Source: Asterochloris sp. CNOR1 (lineage: Eukaryota > Chlorophyta > Trebouxiophyceae > Trebouxiales > Trebouxiaceae). From it: a stretch of 64,000 bases of DNA. The stretch lies in assembly GCA_963969365.1 (NCBI GenBank), contig OZ017757.1, forward strand, positions 1,798,001-1,862,000. The letters run 5' to 3'. This document shows positions 56,401 to 64,000 of the stretch, in pieces. The notes under the pieces are model-generated. The model made no database searches, had not been told where the DNA came from, and saw only the letters and a list, made by a program, of their open reading frames with translations. Numbering within the stretch: the first letter of the stretch is position 1; each line of letters begins with the position of its first letter. The position numbers were made by a program, and so were the translations under genes.

Positions 56401-57818
56401 GGCTACTGCTGAGCATGCCACTATCTCCTTGTAAGAGCAGATGCGTGTTTAGACCCATCAGCGTATGGCTGCAGGTGCGGCTGTGCCAGCTGGGCAGGGA
56501 CTTCCCCTTCCCAGAGTCCATTCTGCAGTTTCGCCAGCTGCAGGGGCATGTGTCGCTGCCTGCCGATCGCAGCCGCAACTCAGAGGTGGGCAGATCCACA
56601 GCACTGGCCCAGCAGTTTGGGGGAGGTGAACCAGTGCCAAACGTTAGCTGCTTAGGGGCTGCAGATAAGGTGTGGGGCTCATGCCTTGTTGTTAATCAGG
56701 GTATCCCATTGTTGATGGTGCTGACAGCCAACGAGCAGCAGATGCGTGGTGCAAGGCAGCTTGCTGACCCACACCAGGCTGCCATTTATGTAGGACTGCT
56801 CAGCATCAGCAAGCATGCGTGGCCTGCAGGACAGCAGCAATCAGGCCCAGAGGCGGGAGGCGCAGCAGGAGCGGCCGCGCCGCCTGCGCCGCAGCACCAG
56901 CGTCCCCCTGCGGTCTGACAGTGCCAACGACGACCAGGGTGAGGGCAGCCCGCGGCCATTCAGACGGCGGCGCTCCAGGTGGGTGCCAGTGGCTTCAGGT
57001 CGATCGGCAGCAAGCCCTTTCAGGCAGTGCCGAGGCAGACATAAGGCGGCGCTGCCCCAGGCAGCTCCCCTTGCATTTGTCAGCAGCTGCCTAACATGTT
57101 ATCTCTATGTGCGGGAGGCAGGGAAGGGCACCCCCTGCCCATGCAGACTTTGGTGCCTCACAGTGGTGCCATTGCAACTTGAGGCGCTGCTGGGCGTGCT
57201 CAAGCATTGCTGCCTCTGCAGGTGTGCTGCTGATATACATTACACCCTGCCAGTTCAGTGCTGTAGGTGGCTACACTTTCACTGTATGTCATGGCTGGAA
57301 AATGGCACCTGTCTAAAGCGCTGGCGTGCCCTACGTTTCAGGCAGTTGCAGGGCAGTCATTCAGAAGTCCTTTTGCTCCTCAGTGGCTGAATGTGGACCT
57401 TACGGTGCAGGCGTACGGCAGTTGAGAACACAGATGTGCAGGGCCTGGGTCCAGGTGTCAGGCGGCGGTCCCGTCACAGCTCAGGGCTGGCAGATGCAGG
57501 CAGCATAGCTGAGGAGCCTGGAGTGGCAACGCCCAGCATGCCTCTCCCTGACTGCCCCCTGGCTCCAGGAGCAGCCACCTCAACGCTGCAGGTGACTGGC
57601 TGCCAATGATTGAAATCTGATGTTTTGGTCAGCAATTTGATGCCTGGACCTCTCAGAAGGCTACCCCTGCAAACCTCTAGTATCATATACTGACTGGCTG
57701 CTGCTCCTTGCAGGCAAGCACTGCCAGTGCAGTCGCCGCTGTGACGCTGCTGTTCACCTTCATGGCTGCCATTGCTCAGCGCTTCCTAGCTGCCTATCCA
57801 GCCGTGAACGGCCCCTGA
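50425..57818 (+). CDS. CRAL-TRIO (Sec14-like) protein with C-terminal membrane anchor
   Basis: Fourteen exons: 50425-50492, 50719-50857, 51729-51998, 52362-52466, 52753-52927, 53394-53614, 54267-54392, 54862-54981, 55454-55600, 56155-56262, 56475-56585, 56851-56938, 57434-57591, 57714-57818. Total 646 residues. The N-terminal 250 residues are acidic, then a hydrophobic helix (LLTLTALQHQLPAAARALGL, then LLTVVVPLPRLLAHWL) and an Arg run (KKRRRRRRQR). The CRAL-TRIO part follows at about 253-530: SELMRFAHAAGLRKAKS; VRFQGRDSSGRPILVVRL; a central strand IVAVVDARDAT; and HYPSRLHRLYLVDVPTLLKW, matching the 'YPerl...inaP' signature. A basic Ser-rich stretch precedes a final hydrophobic helix (AVAAVTLLFTFMAAIAQRFL). 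Sec14-like proteins bind and exchange lipids. A tail anchor would tether it to an organelle membrane. Intron 10 has a GC donor (AAAG|GCAAGC). Confidence 0.82.
51516..51780 (+). repeat. Duplicated start of CRAL-TRIO exon 3
   Basis: Exon 51729-51998 opens ARIVAYSDSDEED after gtgcag. At 51516, after cgcag, the intron reads AQIVAFRHRNKD, a diverged copy 213 bp upstream. Confidence 0.6.
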
Positions 57819-57937
57819 ATTCAGTTTGCTTCCATTTTCATAGCTAAGTTGTCAGCAGAAAAAGGGAGAGCATGCCCAAGTTCGTTGTTTCATTTCAGTG
57901 CTGCTGAGAAGAAGTTTGCGTTTGAAGCCTCACAGTC

Positions 57938-57942
57938 TGTAA
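57938..57942 (+). terminator. TGTAA poly(A) signal of the CRAL-TRIO gene
   Basis: TGTAA lies 120 bp after the stop at 57818 and before the next gene on the same strand, in the expected place for a chlorophyte 3' UTR. Confidence 0.45.
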
Positions 57943-58127
57943 AGCCCTGGACTCGTGTGAAAAAAGTTGCTGACTTCAAGTGGGCAGGTTCAACTTCTCC
58001 TTCCAGCTCAGGCGGTTTGCGATTGGCGATTGACAGCCCCTCACAGGCCTTGATCTGATTCAGATCGCCACTTGCACTGGTTAGGACTGACTGCAGGTGT
58101 TGCATCTGCCAGAGCAGCTTCACCGCC

Positions 58128-61100
58128 ATGGCCAGTGGCTCTGGGGCCACAGAGCCAGCGGCAGAGGGCTCTGAGGGCACCCTATTTGGCACTCTAGCAT
58201 CCTGGGGAGGCAGCGCACTGAGCTATGCATCTAGCTCAATCAACAGGTTAGCATTCCAACAAGCATACGCAGAAGCCCTGCTCCATGTGCAACGCTTTGC
58301 AGTCGCTAGCAGTGGTCTGCACACATGGCGCTGCTGTCCAGGTCAGCTTGCTGCTCAAGCTCTCTGACTCAAGGACGATACCTGTGCTTGATGCAGCCTC
58401 TTGGGCTTTGGAGATGATCTGGAGGTTGTGAATCCGGAGTCAGCAGAAGCAGAGCATGCTAAGGGAGTGGAGACTGCAGGAGATGTGAGTCTTGCCTTCG
58501 GGCCACAGCAGCCCTGTACAGTTCCGAGAGTCTTGCCTGCCATGGCCTCTTACTGCAGCTCCAGTGGCAAAGCTCTGTAGCACCCAGCTGCATCCTGTAG
58601 CTACCTGGCTGCCTGAGCAATGGCAAAAACGCAGCAGCGCGGGGTGCCAACTGGTCTCATGCCCCGTCCTGCTTGCCGCCTGCTTTGCCACCTGGAAGGC
58701 AGCAGAAAGGAAGGACACCTGCAGCTGAACCCTGCCCCTGATGGCCCCTTTCACCACAGCACTTGCCTGCTATTGCTGCCCACGCCTGTCTTGCTCATGC
58801 TGCTTGCGCCTGCCTCATCATGTGTGCCACCTTTTGCAAGCAATTCTGCATGCAATCACCTGTTGTTGCTACTAAAGCCTGCGCCTTTCACTGTGCAACC
58901 ACACGCCAGACTTGGGCCCGCCACATCATCGTTAACAAGCTTTGAAGTTACAAGGCCCCAGCTGGCATGCCCGGCCGCTGCTTTCAGCAGCTCTAAAACT
59001 GGCAGACATTCTCAGCATCACTGCTGGGGTTGGCTTCCTGTCCCTACAACCACAGCTACTGCTTGCCCCTGATCGGGCCATGCATCCCCCAAGCCAGTTA
59101 CCTGGATCTCCCCAGTCAGTGCTGCTTCTGCCTGGCCCCCGCCCGGTGCAGCTGCGCCCCACAAAATTTGCTAGCTACCGTGCCTCACTGCCTGGTACCT
59201 GCCCTGCTTGCGTGCCAAGCTGCCAAACCAACGTGAGCAGAGTTGAGCAAACTATTAAACAATGCTTGGCCCCTACCCTGTGCAGCCGCGCGCCACAGAC
59301 TTTGCCAGCTACCGAGACTACATTGGCATGGACATCACCTCGCTGGTGGCGCTGCCGGTGTGGATCATGATGCCCTTCACAATGCTCCAGAACATCGCCG
59401 AGATTATGGAGTACACAGACCCCCTCAGCCGCGCAGCCAAGACCCAGGACCCCTATGAGAGGTGAGGGCCCTGAGGTTCTGTGGACTGCTGCTGACTGTT
59501 CCACACCAGCAGGCATGCAGGAAAGAGCCCTATGCGTGGTGAGGGCTCTGCTCTGCATTTGCAAGTGTCAAAGCCGTGCCTACCCTCCTGCAGCTGCGCA
59601 GCTAGAACCAAGAGCGCGAATGAGCAGCTCTGTTTTGTATACCAGGCTCTGCATGGCGGCTCACTCTGGCCCCTGTTTCAGCAATATGTACTGTCTTCTG
59701 GCTCTACAGGCTTGCCTGCTGTCTGGGCCCCACCTCACCTCACATGTGGCCAGCTGCATATGTCTGGCTCCATGCTGTGTAAGTGACTCTTGAGCGCCTG
59801 CAAGCTGGCCTGGTGAGGGTGCCAGGCCACAGCTCACCCCTGGTGGCGAGCACCGTCATGTTTAGTCTTGGCTTGATCATACTGTGTGCGTTGCCTGCAC
59901 AGGCAGGCCTGGGTGTTGGCCTCCAGCTGGCTGCAGACCAGTCTGCAAGGCCTTGATCGTGGGCCCTGACTGCGTCAAGTCAACAGCACAAATGGCTTTT
60001 CACTGTGCTGTTACCACCCTGTGTGCATGGCGTGCAGGCTGGCCTGGGTAGTGGGTTTCACGATGGGCCCCTTCCCTGGCAATGAGCGCACCTGGAAGCC
60101 CTTCAATCCCATCTTGGGGGAGACCTTTGAGCTGGACTTACCCGAACGCGGCGTGCGCTTTGTGGCAGAGCAGGTGCGTGCAGATGTTGGCAGGAGTGTG
60201 CATGGCTGGCAACCAGGGGGCTTGGTGTGGGGAAACCACACCACGCCTGCACCTGCTGCAGTGCTGGCAGCTTTCGACAGCAGCCTGCGCATTGTGGCAC
60301 AATGCTGCTGCGAGGGCTGATTGTTCAGGGCTGCTATCCCAGATCACGCATCAGCAGTCTGCTGCGTATGGCAGGCAAAATTTCCGCCTGTCCACTGCGT
60401 CGACCTGCCACACCTCCACTTGTCCACAATGCGATCATTGGCTATCCAGCAGGCCGACGGGACATTGCTAGACCTCTACAGTGCCTGCATGTTGATGCTG
60501 ACACTGCTGCTGTTGCAGAATTAGTGCTTGTTGGGCGGCTCACCTCAGCTTGAGAACGTCCACTGTTAGCCTCGTGCTCTGATTGATGCACTGCACGTGT
60601 GTGCAGGTGAGCCACCACCCTCCGGTGGGTGCTGCTCATGGGGAACACCAGGACTGGCAGTATGACATGGTCTCTGCACCCACCACCAAGTTCCTAGGGA
60701 ACAGTGTGGACATCTTCCCCATAGGTGGGCAGAAAGGCTGTTTGAGCACTGTGCCCTGGAGAAGGCACTGCATGAATAGTGCTGCGACCGTCGCACATGA
60801 GTGGGTGGCGGCAGAGGCTGTGCAGGGCTGTGCACCACTCCAGGTGCTGCACAGCTTCCTCAGACCCCTCTGACAGCACTGACACCTTTTGGTGATGCGT
60901 GTCAAGAAGAGCATGAGAGGCGTGTCCTGAGCGTCTCGTCATCAACCTTTGCACTGTGCTGGTTTCCTTGAGGTAACAGTTGTGCTGCCTCACCATCGCG
61001 CTCGGCAGCAGAATCATGGCAGCCCAGCTTGTTTGCAGTCAGCCAGGCTGGGAGACCTTCTGCCCAATTGTTTCTGCGTCTGAGCAATGAGTATTGGTAC

Positions 61101-63681
61101 GGGCAGCAGCTGAGCACATTATCATGCACCTGCCTGTCCTTTGGGCGCGCAGGCCGCACGCGCATCCGTTTGAAGAGCACGGGCGAGGTCTTCACCCTGG
61201 TTCCCCCCAATTGCAAGGCGCACAACGTGGTGGTTGGGCGCACCTGGGTGGATAGCTTTGGCGACTACTCCCTTTTTAACGCCACCACGGGGGCCAAAGC
61301 TGAGATGTACTTCACGCCCTGCGGCTGGTTTGACAGCGGGCACTACGAGGTGGGTTTCCAGAACTTCAGCAGATCAAACCCCCGTGGATCAGCAGTCTCA
61401 GTCACGTCGGCCTCTGCACACCTGACCTGACATCCCTGTGCCTGACTGGGTTGTGGGGTCTTTATGGTGGGAGACGAAGCTGCATTGGAGACCTCCTGCT
61501 GCTTCTGGTGCAAAGGCTGAGCTCGATTTCACACCCTGGGACTGGTCTGGCAGCGGACAGTACAGCGTGGGTTCCTGGGCATGAGATCACTGCACTGGTG
61601 TAGGACACAGGTCCTACAGCTAGTTTGGCCGGGGGGGCCACTAAGGTGGGGGCAGCGATTTCAACCCATCTCGCCCTCAGCAGGCCCTAATAGGCATGCA
61701 TTCAGGCTGACGGGATGTGCACCCATGTGAGCAACAGGCCACAGGATGCGAGGGGCTGGCACAGTGTTGGACGACCTGCTCTGACTGCTCTGCTGCAGCG
61801 TAATATCAAATACTCAGAGCGCCAGCCTGTCAGCCTGCCGTCAAGCTTACATGTCCATGGTCAGTGGCCTTCTGTTTTCGCTCCAACATCCAGCACCTGG
61901 TGACATGAGCAGATATGGAGCCGCCCTGCCTGCGTCCAGATAGCTGGGCTTATCAGATTTGGCGGTCTGGGACCTCCACCTGCAGTCAACCAGTCAGGCG
62001 CACCCATGTATTCTCCACCTGCCTGCCCTGCCTGTCTGCAGATTGCTGGGCACGTCATCTCAGAAGATGGAAAAAAGAAGGTTACCCTCAAGGGCAAGTG
62101 GAACAGCTTCCTCGACATGACCCGCTGCGACGAGGAGGGGGAGCCCCTGGCCGGGGCAGAGACTGTGCGCCTGTGGGAGGTGAGTGCCTGCTGGGGCAGC
62201 TCTGCAGCTCACGCACGACTGTTAAACAGCACAGGCAGGAGGGGCAGGCCCCCAGTTGGGGCAAAAGGACCGTGCATCCTTGGGAGGTGGGTGCTTGCTT
62301 GTGCAGGAGGCAAAGTGTCACCTGTGCAACCTCGAAACATGAAGCCTGCTTAGGGGGAAGTACCGCTATCGAATCACTCTCTTGTCAGCATTACCATGAC
62401 GAATTCCAAAACAGTTTTCACCAGAAAACTTGTTTCTGCTTAGCGATATGAAGGTTTGCTACCTGTTGCCTGCACTGCGGTGCTGCCTCTGCATGGAAGC
62501 GGGGCCCTTGATGATTGCTCACAGTTGATCATATGCTAGCTGTGTCTGCCCCTGCTTTACAGCAGTGCTTCTCATGAGGCTTCAGCTCAGTCAAGGCACC
62601 TGTCAGAGGGTCACTGCCTCGGCCCTGCACAAAGAACCTGGCCAGTGCCAACCCAGATGCACAGCCAGTGCTGATTCACATCTCCTTGGCTGCAGTGCAA
62701 GGCCAAGCCAGCTGACGACAAGTATGGCTTCAGTCACTTTGCCCGCATGCTCAACAGCGGGAAGGGCCTGCGGCCGCTGCCCTCAGACTCGAGGCGACGG
62801 CCAGACAGGACCGCCCTGGAGGTGGGCCCTCCTGCCCTGGGGACTTAGACTGGGCCAGACCCCAATTCTGCCTGTCACCTGGCACCACAGACGGGGGCCG
62901 AGTCTTAGCTGCTGGTGCAGATCGGGCTTGCTCGGCGGAGTCTGCTGTGTGCGCCCCAGCTTGTTGTGTGCTAATGAATCTGCTGTCCGTGTGCTGAGCC
63001 TACCCCGCGCTGCTGCCTGCAGCAAGGGGACCATGGGCTGGCTGGGCGCCACAAGTATGCGCTGGAGGAGGCACAGCGTGCAGAGAAGCGGGTGAGCACG
63101 CACACATCTTGCAGATGAGACTGGTCCCTGCCTGGGAGGCGCCGCCTGTGTGCAGAGGGTTTCAACATGCTGGACAGGTTGTGCTTGGACAACAACCCTG
63201 GTCCCTGAGCATGCTTGCAGGTCGCCTGCCAGGCAGTGCAGCTTTCCTCAGGGGCACACCGCCGCCCTGCCATCCCTGCTCAGCGTGCATCAAGATTGCT
63301 TAGTTCTTCGTTGGCATGGCGACATTGTTGCCCGCAGGAATGCAGGAAGAAGAACATGAAGTGGACCTGCCGCCTGCTGCGGGAAGGGCGGGGGCTACAA
63401 TGCTGTTGCTGCCTTACAGGAGCAAGGCTTCAGCCTGAAGTTGGCACAGCAATGCTGATGCAACTCAGGCAAAGTAGTTATGCCAGCGACAAGCCTCAGT
63501 AACGGTGGCTCTGCCGCCCTGCAGGAACGCGAGAAGAGGGACGAAGAGTGGGCCCCCCGCTTCTTCATGCGCACCCCTGACAAGGAGGTGTTTGCCACAG
63601 AGTACTCTGACGCAGAGTGTCCCCTGTGGGAGTTCAACGGCAAGTACCTACAGCTGGAGCGGGAGACGCCGGCCCCCGAAG
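58128..63681 (+). CDS. Oxysterol-binding-protein-related protein (ORP), 3' end beyond last identified exon
   Basis: Ten exons are in phase: 58128-58246, 58397-58484, 59286-59461, 60038-60173, 60607-60724, 61153-61349, 62042-62179, 62696-62821, 63023-63091, 63525-63681. They give 441 residues, with the frame continuing into an exon not found before the window end. The ORD ligand-binding domain is complete in its hallmarks: ITSLVALPVW, NERTWKPFNPILGETFELD, the family signature EQVSHHPPV, KGKWNSFLDM, FARMLN, LPSDSRRRPDRTALE and EREKRDEEWAPRFF. No PH domain or ankyrin repeats occur, so this is a short ORP as in plants and yeast Osh proteins. A divergent FFAT motif is not evident. ORPs move sterols or phosphoinositides between membranes; the ligand is not predictable here. 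It lies in tandem 309 bp after the CRAL-TRIO gene. Confidence 0.9.
58898..59330 (+). repeat. ORP exon 3 start with two upstream copies
   Basis: Exon 59286-59461 opens PRATDFASYRDYIGM after ctgtgcag. A copy at 59152 reads LRPTKFASYRASLPG after cggtgcag. A more decayed copy is recognisable at about 58898 (ctgtgcaaccacacgccagacttggg). Spacing is about 134 and 254 bp. Confidence 0.8.
63338..63575 (+). repeat. ORP last exon with an upstream copy
   Basis: Exon 63525-63681 opens EREKRDEEWAPRFFMR. At 63338, after cccgcag, the intron reads ECRKKNMKWTCRLLRE, with matching spacing of charged residues, W and R, then diverges. The copy lies 187 bp upstream and keeps a usable acceptor. Confidence 0.8.
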
Positions 63682-64000
63682 GTGAAAGGGCCTTCTGTCA
63701 TTGGGGCTCAACGGGAGGCTGGTCTGCTGCACTGGGGTCTTGACTGATTGCTGCGAATGGGGAAGGCTGAGGGGGTACTCACAGCAGAGCGGCCCTGGTA
63801 GCAGCAGTCTGGTGCCCGCCAGGTGTCTGCCCTGTCGCGCCTATGCATCAGCAGCTGTAGTGCCAGGGGGCGACTGTGGCTGTGCCACAATCAAGCCGTT
63901 GTGTGCAGCTGTCACAGGACATGCCAGTTGAGGTGAGTTGGGCGTGTTTCATGGGGTGGTAGTCAGTGGTTGCTTGGCTGCAGTGAGGTCCCAGCGTTGT
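63682..64000 (+). other. Probable ORP intron at the window end
   Basis: Begins with a gtgaaa donor after the exon ending at 63681. No convincing further exon could be picked out before the window ends. Confidence 0.4.

Noticed and set aside
10681-63575. CRISPR-like or transposon origin for the intronic repeats
   Set aside because: Units differ from gene to gene, are strongly diverged, lack terminal inverted repeats or target-site duplications, and each matches its own neighbouring exon.
1-64000. tRNA, rRNA or other structured RNA genes
   Set aside because: No cloverleaf-like or rRNA-like segment was recognised by eye on either strand; a covariance-model search would be needed to exclude small RNAs.

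Overview
The window looks like nuclear DNA of a green alga, most likely a trebouxiophyte-type chlorophyte. It is GC-rich and dense in short exons. Several gene ends carry TGTAA, the chlorophyte poly(A) signal, instead of AATAAA. The gene set mixes plant-type families (plastid/vacuole-type sugar transporter, organellar RbfA and HU) with families also found in animals and protists (BTB-BACK-Kelch, CIB-like EF-hand protein, CSPP1-like coiled coil). I rebuilt exons by hand from reading frame, splice-site phase and domain continuity. Most junctions given below are phase-consistent, but none has been checked against RNA.

Layout: (1) 32-1665 +, end of an LRR protein. (2) 1865-21799 -, a very large low-complexity/coiled-coil protein (about 28 exons, possibly two genes). 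(3) 22561-23417 +, small membrane protein. (4) 23464-25793 -, CIB-like EF-hand protein. (5) 26720-29538 +, MFS sugar transporter. (6) 29762-30812 -, Dot1-like methyltransferase. (7) 30838-38797 +, CSPP1-like coiled-coil protein. (8) 38968-46439 -, BTB-BACK-Kelch protein. (9) 46815-47796 +, organellar HU. (10) 48109-50067 -, organellar RbfA. (11) 50425-57818 +, CRAL-TRIO protein with a C-terminal membrane anchor. (12) 58128 to the window end +, oxysterol-binding-protein-related protein. The first eleven genes alternate strand strictly, so each neighbouring pair is either convergent (gaps of 46-312 bp) or divergent (25-926 bp).

No operon-like pathway is visible. Themes are organellar nucleic-acid and ribosome biology (HU, RbfA), lipid transfer (CRAL-TRIO, ORP), sugar transport, calcium sensing, ubiquitin-adaptor type BTB-Kelch, and cytoskeletal or centrosomal candidates (CSPP1-like, perhaps the giant coiled-coil protein).

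Two genome-level signals stand out. First, introns repeatedly contain degenerate tandem copies ('echoes') of the neighbouring exon, often with its splice acceptor, in at least seven genes. Second, seven of about 69 introns outside the giant gene need a GC donor, always AG|GCAAG, to keep the protein in frame.
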